From Quercus robur (Eukaryota; Streptophyta; Magnoliopsida; Fagales; Fagaceae), in the NCBI RefSeq assembly GCF_932294415.1, contig NC_065535.1, forward strand, positions 95,930,862 to 95,994,861: a DNA stretch of 64,000 bases, written 5' to 3'. The translations under genes and the position numbers were made by a program. Under the pieces are notes generated by a model, which saw nothing but the letters and a program-made list of their open reading frames with translations, did no database searches and had not been told where the DNA came from. Positions 1 to 10,735 of this stretch are shown piece after piece. Numbering within the stretch: the stretch's first letter is position 1; each line of letters opens with the position of its first letter.

Positions 1-894
1 GCAAAATGGTGGTGTTCATATATTAAAAAGTTCAAAGGTTCTGAAGTGGTAGAAAGTTTCTGCTATAAGTTCATCTACTAAAATAAACAATTATAACAGT
101 CTACTTACAACAAATTAGTACATTTAGACTCCCTATTATAACCTCAGAAAATGTCTTGTTTGCCTTCCCAACACAATGACCCTAGAAGTTCTAATATCGT
201 TCCATATGAACTTCCTCCATGAGTGAACCTCGTCCACAACCAAAAATTCAAACAATGACACCTTCAAGGAGAAACTCTAAAAAATATCGCATATGGAGAA
301 AACACTTTGTAAATAGGAATTTAGAATTCTTTTGACTCAATAAAAGTTTGTACTCAGAGTAATTAACATTGATACAACAACCTCTCTAGCCTCTCCTCTC
401 AATTTCAAAAATAAGAGTTGGTTTTATATAGGGAATCATTAGGTTAATTTGTATGGCTTCAAGGTTAGTGTAATGTTTGCTACAATAAATATCGAGTGAG
501 AATTTTTTTGCTTGAGCGAAACTCTCTAAGAGACCCATTGTGACAACTTTGAATGACTATATCTCATTCATTCTAAACCCAAATTGGATCAAATTTATGT
601 GTTTTTTGAAGATCCAAATGTCTACTTTCAAATTAAACAAGTTTTACTTAGAATCCACTTTTGTGCAAAAGATATGGTAAGAGATCATCAGTTCATCATT
701 TTTCAGGGCTTCAGCATATTAAATCCCTTATTATCTTTGAGTAGCTTCTAAACCAAACTCAAGTATCAAGTTGGAGTTTAATTTGTCACAAACCCAATAT
801 CTAGGAATCAATTATTCCAATGAAAAATTTAATCACCAACTTAATACTTGAGTTACGTTAATGTACGGGTGATATATATAGTTAAAAACCACTT
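1..894. other. gene-free AT-rich DNA
   Basis: I see no convincing reading frame, RNA gene or repeat with clear boundaries in this left edge. The sequence is AT-rich and has stop codons in all frames. Confidence 0.5.
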
Positions 895-1017
895 CTTCTT
901 TTTTGAGAGATAATTACAACATGCTGCTAACCATGTAGCTCGAACCCTTTCCCTCTAAGACCCCAAAGCACTTTGTGCATGGGAAAGTGTCAATTCAACT
1001 ATAAGGTCTTTAGCAAA
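895..1017 (-). mobile_element. tRNA-derived SINE (short), minus strand
   Basis: Read on the minus strand this is a short element ending in an A-rich tail (the T-run near 897-903 on the plus strand). It contains GGGTTCGAGC, which resembles a pol III B box. It is flanked by a perfect 13-bp direct repeat, ttaaaaaccactt, at 882-894 and 1018-1030, as expected of target-primed insertion. I assign no family name. Confidence 0.7.
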
Positions 1018-1320
1018 TTAAAAACCACTTGATTATTACATTTAATAAAATAAAATACAAAGGAAGTCCGTATTCTATACACCAAAGTGTGTATCTAAGT
1101 AAATCAAAGAATTCTTCTAAAAAACTATATTAAAATAGAAATGAATGGAAATAAAACCCTTCTATTAGACTCCAACAAAGGAAAACTATATCTTATTCTT
1201 GTTTACATCTACTATTTTACATTTATTTTCATAATTGATGTAAAAATGTCCACATTTTAATGTATGAAAATGATCATAAAATAACGGACATATAAAATAA
1301 GTGCAACAATACATTATCCT

Positions 1321-1540
1321 AAGACCACAACCTTAGGCCGCGTTTTAAATGGGGCTATAGGACCTAGGCTTGGGCCGTAGTTATAAAGTGCGGCCATAGG
1401 ACCGTTAGTCCTATAGTCACAAGTTTTAGGTCACATTAGAAAGCGCAGCCTAAAAAAACGTGGTTATAGGCTATAGCCACGTTTTTTTGACATATAGCCG
1501 CGTTTTAAAAACGCGGCCAGAGGACCCTTTTTTTGTAGTG
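1321..1540. mobile_element. right end of a CACTA-like DNA transposon
   Basis: The block ends at 1540 with ttttttttgtagtg, whose complement CACTACAAAAAAA is the usual terminus of plant CACTA (En/Spm) elements. Inside are several short palindromes built on a gcggcc/acgcgg theme. One at 1456-1490 has 12-bp arms (aaaaaaacgtgg and its complement), and another lies at about 1497-1516. These look like subterminal repeats. A matching left terminus was not found, so the element is truncated or its left end is degraded. The sister duplicate around 8.78 kb lacks this block. Confidence 0.5.
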
Positions 1541-1893
1541 TGAGTGCACCACAAGTGATTGAAATTCAGATTGTGCAATAGTATTGCAATTTAAATAGTT
1601 GAGATTAAAAGTTAAATTCACTTTTAATAACCCTCGAATTGATTTTTATAAATATTATATATATATATTAACCCTTTGAACAATTTTTTTTTTTTTTTAT
1701 CATGTGTGCTAATTATATACACGTTACAATACACAGGATTTAAATCCCAATAGAACTATCTTAGCAGGTCAAAACACAAACATAAACCATATATGAGATG
1801 GATAAAATAAAACAGATAAGTGATTGGTTAGAAATGCATGGAATCAAATAAAAGATTCATCCAATTTAACTCACCAGAGCCATGTCTTCACTG

Positions 1894-2047
1894 TGTTAAT
1901 GTGTATTAGGGTATGTGGGGTTTAGGCCCACCTTGTTTACTTGTATAGCACACTTACTTGTACTACACACTCTGCCTCCTATATAAAGGCACTTATGTAT
2001 ATTCTATTACTTGAGAAATACAATACAATCATTCAGTATTTCTAACA
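1894..2047 (+). repeat. 5' LTR of Copia element
   Basis: The repeat is identical to 6337-6490 except for two substitutions. It has TG...CA ends and a TATA-like tatataaagg at about 1980-1989, followed by a short R/U5 region ending at aaca. Confidence 0.95.
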
Positions 2048-2060
2048 TGGTATCAGAGCC
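2048..2060 (+). other. Copia primer-binding site
   Basis: The sequence tggtatcagagcc directly follows the 5' LTR. It is the usual plant Copia site complementary to the 3' end of initiator tRNA-Met. Confidence 0.9.
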
Positions 2061-2584
2061 ACTGCTCTAATTTTCTTGTGTTTTGCAGTCTTGTTTTGTC
2101 GGTATTTTCCGCTGCCTCATCTTCTGTGATCAGTAAACCCTTTCAGTGCCATCTCCCAACTGCTCCGCCGCAGTTAGAGGTCCTCAGGGTTGAATCTCCA
2201 CCGCCAGAAGCTCTTTCTCGCTGCCAAAACAACTGCCATCATCGGATTTGTCACCTCTGACCTCCGATTAGGACATAAGTCCTATCATCGTGTAGATATT
2301 CAATCGATCTACACACCGCCGCCAGAAACATCCACATCTGACGATCCACGCGCCGCCACGCGCCGGTCAAAGTTTCTGCAAAGTTAATCCAAGCGCCTCA
2401 TGCGCCACCAGGGTATCTCCGATCTTGTTACCACCGACACCATAAGAATCGTCCTTCTCCGATCTACATCACCGGAGAAGAAACGGCATCATCGGACAGG
2501 TCACGCGCTCTCACGCGCCGACAGAATCTTCAACGAAGCTGGTCCACGCGCCTCACTCGCTGCATGCGCCACTGGCTTATTTGC

Positions 2585-2774
2585 TGACGTCATCTCTGAC
2601 GTCATCCCTGCTTATGTCAGCCCTAGCTAACGTCGCCCGCTTACGTCAGCCCTAGCTGACGTCACCTGCTTGCTTCAGCGCTTCATCATCTGCTGACGTC
2701 ATCCCCTATCAGCCTGCTGACGTCATCCTGTTGACTTTGACCAGGTTGACCGTTAACTTTTGACCAGAGTTGAC
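2585..2774 (+). promoter_or_regulatory. array of TGACGTCA palindromes and W-box cores in Copia leader
   Basis: Five perfect TGACGTCA octamers lie at 2585, 2597, 2657, 2694 and 2718, with decayed versions between them. Five TTGAC cores follow at 2731, 2737, 2746, 2760 and 2770. TGACGTCA is a bZIP (TGA-type) binding palindrome and TTGAC is the core of WRKY W-boxes; both occur in stress-induced plant promoters. The array occupies the untranslated leader between the LTR and the zinc knuckle, where tobacco-type Copia elements are known to carry stress motifs. Regulatory activity is inferred. Confidence 0.45.
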
Positions 2775-2906
2775 TTTTTGCAGTCCAGGTGCTCCTTACC
2801 CAGTTTTTCGTGTAGATTTCATTTTTGCAGTCCATTTTTGCATATTTTGCTTCTAAATGAGAGAAATAAGGACAGGTCTTCTTCTTGTTGCAATAATCGT
2901 CGCTAA

Positions 2907-5900
2907 CAATCCAGCAAACGTTTTTGCAGTTTTTGCAAACGTTTTGGCCACAATATTGAGACTTGCTATCATTGCAACAAATCAGCTGTGTCAATTTCCG
3001 CTGCTACTGTTGCTAACACTGAGAGTGTCCAACCAATGGCTCCCGTCTCTGCACAGTCTAAGTCTTCAGGACGCACTTTCACCATGTCCACAGATGACCT
3101 TAAAAATATCATCGCCAATGTCATTCGTATGGTTGGTAATGCATCTTATTCCTCTTCTCTCTCAGCTTTATCTGGTATGTCTCCTTCCTCTTGGCTTATG
3201 GATTCTGCTTGTTGCAATCACATGACTCCTCACTCGTCCTTGTTTTCTGAACTTAAACCTGCACCACACCCTCTTAATATTCACACAGCAAATGGTTCCA
3301 CTATGTCTGGTCATAATATAGGTTCCGTTTCGACCTCCAGTCTCTCGGTTCCTGGTGTCTTTAATGTTCCTGACCTTTCTTACAATTTATTTTCTGTGGA
3401 ACAATTAGCTGAGTTAGGTTATCGCATTATCTTTGATTATTCTGGGTGTATTGTGCAGGATCCAAGGACGGGACAGGAGCTTGGGACCGGTCCCAGAGTT
3501 GGGCGTATGTTTCCCATGGACAACCTTCGTCTTCCACTTGTTGCTCCTGTTTCTGTTGTTGCAGCTGCTGCAGTTTCTTCTACTCCTTCCCTTGCACTTT
3601 GGCATACTCGACTTGGTCACGCATCTTCCTCTCGTGTACAACAATTAGCTTCTAGAGGTTTGTTAGGTTCAGTGTCTACAGAAAATTTTGATTGTGTTTC
3701 ATGTCAGTTAGGAAAACAACCAGCTTTGCCTTTCAATACTAGTGAATCAATATCCACTGATATCTTTGACCTTATTCATTCTGATGTTTGGGGGCCTTCC
3801 TCTATCTCTAGTATTGGTGGGTCTCGATATTTTGTTGTCTTTGTTGATAATTACTCTCGATATAGCTGGATTTTTAATATGAAACATCGTTCTGAATTAT
3901 TGCAAGTATATTCTAATTTTGCAAAAATGGTTGAAACTCAATTTTTCAAACGTATCAAAATTTTTCGATCTGATAATGCTCTTGAGTACACTCAATATGC
4001 TTTCCAAGCTGTTCTGCATTCCTATGGCACTGTTCATCAACTAACTTGTCCAGGTACCTCTCAGCAAAATGGTAGAGCCGAACGAAAACTTCGTCATATT
4101 CTTGACACTGTTCGTGCTCTTCTTCTCTCTGCCAAAGTTCCTGCTCCTTTTTGGGGTGAAGCTGCCCTTCATGCTGTTCATGCTATTAATCGCATTCCAA
4201 GTCCTGTTATTCAAAATCAAACTCCATATGAGCGCCTTTTTGGGTCACCTCTAGACTATCACCACCTTCGCTCCTTCGGTTATGCTTGTTTCGTTCTTCT
4301 TCAGCCACATGAGCATAACAAACTTGAGCCTAGGTCAAGACTTTGTTGTTTTCTTGGCTATGGCGAAACTCAAAAGGGGTATCGGTGTTATGATCCTGTC
4401 TCTCATCGTCTTCGTATCTCCCGCAATGTTGTCTTTTGGGAACATCGCTCCTTTGTCGAGCTTTCTCACTTCCGTGCCTCCCTATCTTCCTCCTCTGTTT
4501 TAGATCTCTTTCCAGATGAGGCACATATTCCTTCTGTAGTTGCTCTTGATCCTCCTATAGACTTCTCTATCCAACCACCAGATACCTTTGATCCCTTTCC
4601 TAGTTCACCCTTTAATGAACAGGTGGAAGATGCACAGGTTGAAGACGAGCTACCCAACCCTGAGCTTGGGTCCCCTGCTCCTGCTCCGCCTGAAGATCTT
4701 GCACAAGACATTCCACCTCATCACTCAACTCGGGTAAGATCCACTCCTACACATTTACTTGATTATCATTGTTACACTGCCTTTGCTACACTGCATGAGC
4801 CTCACACCTATCGTGAGGCTTCCACTGACCCTTTATGGCAGATTGCAATGAAAGAGGAACTTGATGCATTATCTAAAAACCATACTTGGGATTTGGTGAC
4901 TCTCCCCCCTGGGAAATCTGTGGTTGGTTGTAAGTGGATCTACAAGATTAAGACTCGCTCTGATGGGTCCATTGAGCGCTACAAAACTCGTCTTGTTGCA
5001 AAAGGTTTTACACAGGAGTATGGGATTGATTATGAAGAGACCTTTACTCCGGTTGCTCGTATCTCATCTGTTCGAGCTCTCTTAGCTGTTGCTGCTGCCA
5101 GAAAATGGGACCTTTTTCAGATGGATGTCAAAAATGCATTCCTTAATGGGGATTTAAGTGAAAAAGTTTATATGCAACCTCCTCCTGGTCTCTCTGTTGA
5201 ATCAAATAAGGTTTGTTACCTTCGGCGTGCTCTTTATGGCCTTAAACAAGCTCCACGAGCTTGATTTGCCAAATTCAGCTCTACCATCTCTCGCTTAGGT
5301 TACATGGCCAGTCATTATGATTCTGCCTTATTTCTTCGTCGCACTGACAAAGGCACTATTTTACTTCTCCTGTATGTGGATGATATGATCATAACTGATG
5401 ATGACCTCAGTGGCATTCAAGAACTCAAGGATTTTCTCAGTCAGCAATTTGAGATGAAAGATCTTGGACATCTCAGCTACTTCTTGGGTCTTGAAATCAC
5501 TCATTCTACAGATGGACTTTATATTACTCAAGCCAAGTATGCCTCTGAACTCTTGTCTCGAGCTGGACTCACTGATAGCAAGACTGTTGACACTCCAGTT
5601 GAGCTTAATGCGCATCTGACTCCGTCAGGGGGGAAACCGTTGTCTAATCCCACTCTTTACAGACGCTTAGTTGGCAGCCTAGTTTATCTCACTGTCACTC
5701 GTCCAGACATTTCCTATGCTGTTCACCAGGTGAGTCAGTATTTGTCTGCTCCACGATCGACTCACTATGCTGCTGTTCTGCGCATTCTTCGATACCTAAA
5801 GGGCACTCTCTTCCATGGTCTTTTCTACTCTGCTCAGTCTCCTCTTGTACTCCGTGCATTTTCTGATGCTGATTGGGCAGGAGATCCCACTGATTACAGG

Positions 5901-6323
5901 TCCACCACTGGTTATTGCTTTCTTCTTGGTTCTTCTCTGATTTCTTGGCGAAGTAAGAAACAAACTCATGTGGCCCGCTCCAGTACTGAAGCAGAATATC
6001 GTGCCCTTGCTGATACCACATCTGAGCTCCTTTGGCTACGGTGGCTTCTCAAAGACTTAGGTGTATCCACATCATCTGCTACTCCTATTTATTGTGACAA
6101 CCAGAGTGCCATTCATATTGCTCACAATGATGTCTTCCATGAACGGACTAAACACATCGAGATCGATTGTCATTTTATCCGTTATCATCTTGTCCATGGT
6201 GCTCTCAAGCTGATCTCAGTTTCTTCTAAAGATCAACTTGCAGATATCTTCACCAAGTCACATCCTAAGGGACGTTTTCGCACTTTGGTTGACAACCTCA
6301 AGTTGGTCTCACATCCACCTTGA
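2907..6323 (+). CDS. Copia Gag-Pol polyprotein, one in-frame stop
   Basis: One frame runs from 2907 to 6323 and is broken only by TGA at 5262-5264 (probably a former TGG, in the stretch QAPRA*FAK). It starts after an in-frame TAA at 2904. Order: a CX2CX4HX4C knuckle ([14 protein letters not shown], 2925-2966); protease with DSACCNHMT in place of the usual DSG; GAG-pre-integrase HxxxLGH near 3600; integrase core with [15 protein letters not shown] and NGRAERK; reverse transcriptase with [11 protein letters not shown] and YVDDM; and RNase H with DADWAGD, STEAEY and CDNQSA. An ATG at 2988 opens the longest uninterrupted stretch. The Gag N-terminus is missing or unrecognisable, so the copy is probably non-autonomous despite its youth. 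Confidence 0.9.
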
Positions 6324-6325
6324 GT

Positions 6326-6336
6326 TTGAGGGGGGC
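6326..6336 (+). other. Copia polypurine tract
   Basis: The purine run gaggggggc lies directly before the TG of the 3' LTR and just after the pol stop codon, as expected for plus-strand priming. Confidence 0.8.
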
Positions 6337-6490
6337 TGTTAATGTGTATTAGGGTATGTGGGCTTTAGGCCCACCTTGTTTACTTGTATAGCACACTTAC
6401 TTGTACTACACACTCTGCCTCCTATATAAAGGCACTTATGTATATTCTATTACTTAAGAAATACAATACAATCATTCAGTATTTCTAACA
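6337..6490 (+). repeat. 3' LTR of Copia element
   Basis: This is the partner of 1894-2047, with two mismatches in 154 bp, TG...CA ends, and cactg target duplicate following. Confidence 0.95.
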
Positions 6491-6830
6491 CACTGAAATT
6501 TAAAATAAATAAATAAAAAATAAAAAATAAAAAAAAAACGTCTCTCTCAGATCTCAAAAGTCAAATCTGCCTATACAAAACAAAAATAAAAACATATGCA
6601 CGTAAAGTAATTAATAATGGAAAAATAAGGCGTTTGATTCTCTAAAGACAAAATTTTCAGAAAATATCGAATAGTTCCATTGAAACGATCAAAGTATAAT
6701 CCGAGAGAAGAGAGAGAGAGAGTGTAAGACCTATGAGTTTCTGGGAGAGCAACTGAGAGTGAGAGATGAGAGAACCAAACAATGGGTTTTGTACGGATCC
6801 AATGCAAACAGTGTTTTTATAAAAAATTTT

Positions 6831-7540
6831 TTTTTTTTTTTTTTGGGTTCACTATTCTTCTCTCCTTTACCCTTTACGCTTTCGTTTTTGAATAATCCAG
6901 CTACCACCACCACCATCATCATCATGGTCTTGTCTTAATGATTAGCATTATTCTATCAATATTTTTCTTAATGATTTGTTCGTTTTCACAACTTTTGTAT
7001 TATAAAATATTCATTTCTTTTGCTTTTGTCCGCCACCTTTCAATTTCATTATCCAACTTATCGCAATCAATAATACAATGTTCACTGTAGTCTGTATCTT
7101 TGTATTTCCATACCCGTGCAAAACCTTCTACACATCCATTTTCTTCTACGTATACCTTTGTATTTCCATAACTGGTTGATGTTTGTTATTGTGTTGACGA
7201 TTCTCTAGAGAAGATGTAAAGTCGTAGGTTTACTCTTTCAAGGTCAATCCTCCCAGACCAGAGAGCTCTACCTAGTCTGGATGGTGAGCTTACTACACAA
7301 TAGGTGGTTTCCAAGGTGTTGCTGATAACTATGGTTTTGGTGTAGTTGCCACTTTGTGACGTGGGAAACTCTTCAGAGGCTCAATTGTTTTTTTTTTTTT
7401 TTTTTGGCCAAGAAATAATTTTTTTATAGAAAATTTTATTAAGGTAATCATATACTCCAAAACTCCAAATTTGATTATCTTAATAAATTTTCCATTATAT
7501 TTTTTTTATAAGAACCAAACAGTGGTTTTAGACGCACATA
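6831..7540. other. gene-free AT-rich spacer
   Basis: The stretch holds T-runs (6820-6844, 7388-7406) and no supported gene. The part around 7290-7400 weakly resembles 9340-9440, which suggests that the duplication of the exon-1 relics extends through here. Confidence 0.4.
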
Positions 7541-7880
7541 ATGATTTTTTTAGGCAAAATTGCAAACTAAACTCCTAAAGTTTAGAGTGTTTGAATTTTA
7601 CACTCTAAAGTTTTAGAATTTGAATTTTATTCTTCAAAGTTCTATTCTATTTGTATCAATAGTCTCTTTATCCATATTTTTCATTAAGTGTCACATAAAC
7701 TTGTTACGTGTGTTTAGTTCATCCATATTATGTTATATCTTTTTTTTCAATTTTTTTTAAGCTACAAAAATAATATGGCATTATTTTATTGGATAAACTA
7801 ATTAAACATGCGTAAAATGTTTATGAGACGCTTAACGAAAAATATGGATAGAGTGACTGCTAAACAAAATATAATTATCC
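7541..7880. repeat. imperfect inverted repeat, possible foldback MITE
   Basis: The stretch 7660-7720 (tttatccatatttttcatta...) is roughly the reverse complement of 7793-7860 (...aacgaaaaatatggata). A foldback element is the simplest reading. Ends and target duplication are not clear. Confidence 0.4.
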
Positions 7881-7894
7881 TCTTATACTTGTTT

Positions 7895-8736
7895 GAGAAA
7901 AATGCTTATACACACTTTAAACTTTCAACTAGTGGCCAAAACACCCCCTGGACTTTTTTATCGGCCAATTTACTCCCTAAACTATACACACCTACTAAAT
8001 CAATCATGTTAAAATAATTACGGAATAAGAGCACGTGAGAAACATGTTACCTTTAAAAGCTAACTAATTGAAATTAATGCTCTCTCTTTCTTGTGGTATG
8101 TATTGTTCTTGGATCATTAATACAAGAATTTTTTTTTTTTTTTTTTTTGGTTATGATTTTGGTGTACAAGAATTCTCTCTCAAATTCAAATTGTTATTTT
8201 CATCCGTATTTTTTTAATGTATGTTAAATTGTATTTTTTGTTAGATTAAAGGTAGAAGTACTATTAAAAGAGAAAAAAGAGTTTGCAGAGAGAAAAAAAG
8301 TTTACAAAGAGAGGCCTAGCTGCGAAGCAACACAACTCGCCTAGAAAATCCCCATGCTAGCAATTCGAAAAAAGAAACTGCAAAAAACCCGGTGAGTCTT
8401 TCTTGCTAGCATTTTTTCTGGGTATGAGTTGTCCGATCTATGTTGGAACTAAGATCCAAGCTTTTCCACTGATGGATCTACTGCCTTTCTCTCTCTCTGT
8501 GCCGGTCAGACTCTCCTCTCTCCTCTTTCTATTGTGTTAACAGTAATTTAGTTAATTTTTAAAGGTGACATGCTTCTCACATGCTATTATTCCATTAGTG
8601 TTTTAACGTGAAATTAACTGAGGTATTAATTTGGTATGTATGTATAGAGTTTAGAGAGTAAATTGGCTAATAAAAAAATTAAGAGGATATTTTGGCCACT
8701 AGTTTAAAATTCATGAAGTGTATGAGCATTTGTCCC
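7895..8736. mobile_element. Mutator-like non-autonomous element with long TIRs
   Basis: The left 170-190 bp and the right 170-190 bp are inverted copies: gagaaaaatgcttatacac against the complement of gtgtatgagcatttgtccc. A perfect 9-bp direct repeat, tacttgttt, flanks the element at 7886-7894 and 8737-8745. Nine-base duplications and long TIRs are typical of Mutator-like elements. The sister duplicate at about 1195-1206 has the single uninterrupted sequence (attcttgtttacatctac), an empty site. No transposase is encoded. Confidence 0.8.
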
Positions 8737-8835
8737 TACTTGTTTACATCTACTATTTTACATCAATATTTATAATTAATGCGATCGATTGAGATTCACA
8801 CCGTGCAATAGAATTTTTAATAGTTGAGATTGGGG

Positions 8836-8991
8836 GAAAATTTTTAGATAGTCCCGGAGTATAGTGAAATGGTACTCCCTCCTCTCACATTCATGGTGGA
8901 TCCCACCATGAATTTAATGAGCGGACCCCACCATGAATGTGAGAGGAGGGAGCACCATTCTCCATGCTCCGGGACTACCTAAGAATTACTC
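8836..8991. mobile_element. foldback MITE with about 60-bp arms
   Basis: Two nearly perfect inverted arms (tagatagtcccggag... and ...ctccgggactaccta) meet around a short centre that contains ccaccatgaat and its complement. The sister duplicate near 1.6 kb lacks the block. The flanks share agattg, a possible short target duplicate. The superfamily is not certain. Confidence 0.65.
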
Positions 8992-9114
8992 TAGATTGAG
9001 AAATGAAAAAATCAATTTTAATCTATTATAACTCTTGGACGAAAATTCTTTTTAAAAAAAAAACTCATTTATGAATTTTTAAATTAGTTTTAAAAGAAAA
9101 TTAAGATATATTCA

Positions 9115-9350
9115 ATGAATTGAACTCACCAGAGTCATGTCTTCACTGAAAGAAAAACGTCTCTCTCGGTCTCACATACCAAAAGTCAAATCTGCCTTTG
9201 AAAAAGAAAAAGAAAAACACAAAAACGAAGCCTTAAAGTAATTTTCAGAAAATTCGAATAGTTGTATAATCAAATATAGAAAGAAAGAGATGAGAGAACC
9301 AAACAATATATGAGTTTTGTACGGAGCCAATATGCATGGTGCTTACTGCT
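9115..9350 (-). pseudogene. eEF1B-gamma exon 1 + 5' flank relic (copy C)
   Basis: On the minus strand 9138-9130 reads ATGACTCTG then GTGAG, equivalent to the start exon of the intact gene with the second codon changed from Ala to Thr. The untranslated part up to 9350 matches copy D (cgtctctctcggtctc, gtcaaatctgcc, gagagaaccaaacaat). No downstream exon follows to the left. The telo-box position is degraded. Confidence 0.6.
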
Positions 9351-9439
9351 TACTATACACAAAAGGGGGTACCCATGGCCATACGAGGATAGGGTGACGT
9401 GGGCTTATGGGTTACCACTTTTTAATGTGGTAAACTATC

Positions 9440-10735
9440 TGTTTCGCGATTGTCAAGATTTATTTATTTTGCAGTACTGAACCTAGATTTTCAGTATTGT
9501 GACCATTATCTTCAAGTTCTAAAAGGGATCCCGTGATTAGGTTGGTCTTGGTCCAACATTGTTGACATTTGTGGTGCAGTCTGAGTCCGACATTTTTAAC
9601 ATGAGTGGTGCCATGGATAAAACTACAAATGTGATTGGCTGATTGCCTTACAAACTAATGTTTTGTAATCTATGATATAGTAAAATTGGTAGTAGTTTTT
9701 TAAGACTTCCAAGTGTATGATATGTCAAGAAACATTTGAGTAGTCTTGTACCAATCCCAAAAATAAATGAATGTAAAAAAAACTTATGAAACTAATATTA
9801 AACTCCATGATAATGTGGGAAAAAACCCACTATGTAACCCTTAAGAGCATTTCCAATTGCTTCTTTAAAGCCAATTTTAGAGAGAAATCACCCCAAAAAC
9901 CCACTCCAACAGTTTCTCTATCTCCATTTTTTAGATTAGAATTGCTACAGTGTTTCTCTACAAGAGAACACTGTAGCATTTACTGTTCAAACTTCAAATG
10001 TTTTTTTTATTATAATAATCAGCTATTGAATAAAAAAATGTTAAAAAATATGTTGTTGTTAAAAAAAGAATAAATATTGAATAAAGAATGAATGAAGAAA
10101 TAATATTTAAATGAAATGGAGAAAATGATAAAGAATCTGTTAAAAAATGTATTTGAAAAAACAGATAGATAAAAGCTAAATATCACTGTTCACTGTCCAA
10201 ATAATACAAAATTTTAGATAAACGGCTAGTGATGCTCTAAGAGTTCTATTTTATTTTTTTCAAAATTATTATTAAATAGAGTAGTAAATAAAGAGAATCT
10301 GTATTGGATGAAATCTTTTTATTTTTATTGGGTATTGCAAGATACATATACGACAATATCACTATTCTGGAACCAGAAACTTAAAATTAGGATTGGAATC
10401 AAAGATGAACAACCTTAAATCAGCAAACCATGACTAGAAATTAGAAAACACTTGATCGCATAACAAACCATTATTAGTATAAAATGGTGGACAACTCTTA
10501 ATTTAATTTTTGCATACCATCAACAAGCAACCATTTATCTAGCACAAGATTCTATCATATAGAATATTAAAATTTTGAAACAGCAGAAACAAACTTATAA
10601 ATTATACTAGACCTCCACTCAAACACAAAGACTAAACTTAGTCTCTGTTTAGAAGTTAGAACAGCGTCAATAAAAACTCTAGCAGCAAAAGCACACAAAA
10701 ATACAACTTTTAATCCAAGGACTAATTGGGGTCAT
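9440..10735 (-). repeat. duplicated 3' flank of eEF1B-gamma (copy A side)
   Basis: From about 9461 to 9780 and from 10240 to 10735 this stretch is closely similar to 21561-21960 and 22255-22740, the 3' flank of the intact gene. Shared blocks include gcagtactgaacctа-type and gattaggttggtctt sequence and the whole 3' untranslated region. It therefore belongs to a segmental duplication that contains pseudogene copy A. One MITE (9845-10237) interrupts it. Confidence 0.75.
9845..10237. mobile_element. Tourist-like (PIF/Harbinger) MITE
   Basis: The ends are gagcatttccaattgc and the complement of gctagtgatgctc, a widespread plant MITE terminus. It is flanked by taa on both sides (9842-9844 and 10238-10240), as expected of PIF/Harbinger insertion. 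The paralogous site near 22246 is empty (aaccctttttaagtgtt), so insertion postdates the duplication. It is AT-rich inside with no coding capacity. Confidence 0.8.

Larger units (their letters stand above)
1894..6490 (+). mobile_element. Ty1/Copia LTR retrotransposon, near-intact
   Basis: Two 154-bp LTRs begin TG and end CA. They differ at only two positions that I can see, so the insertion is recent. A perfect 5-bp target duplication, cactg, flanks it at 1889-1893 and 6491-6495. A primer-binding site follows the 5' LTR and a polypurine tract precedes the 3' LTR. The internal region codes for a zinc knuckle, protease, integrase, reverse transcriptase and RNase H in Copia order. The N-terminal Gag part is not recognisable. 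The element lies in exon 1 of an eEF1B-gamma relic. Confidence 0.95.
1865..6830 (-). pseudogene. eEF1B-gamma exon 1 + 5' flank relic (copy D), split by Copia
   Basis: On the minus strand, 1873-1883 reads ATGGCTCTG followed by GTGA, the same nine-base first coding exon and splice donor as the intact eEF1B-gamma gene at 28179-28187. The 5' untranslated part resumes beyond the Copia insertion at 6491-6830. There it matches the relic at 9.1-9.35 kb (cgtctctctc, caaatctgcc, gagagaaccaaacaat, gttttgtacgg). No exon 2-7 sequence follows, so this is a 5'-end fragment only. The telo-box of the intact promoter is altered here (aatgggtttt instead of attagggttt). Confidence 0.6.
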
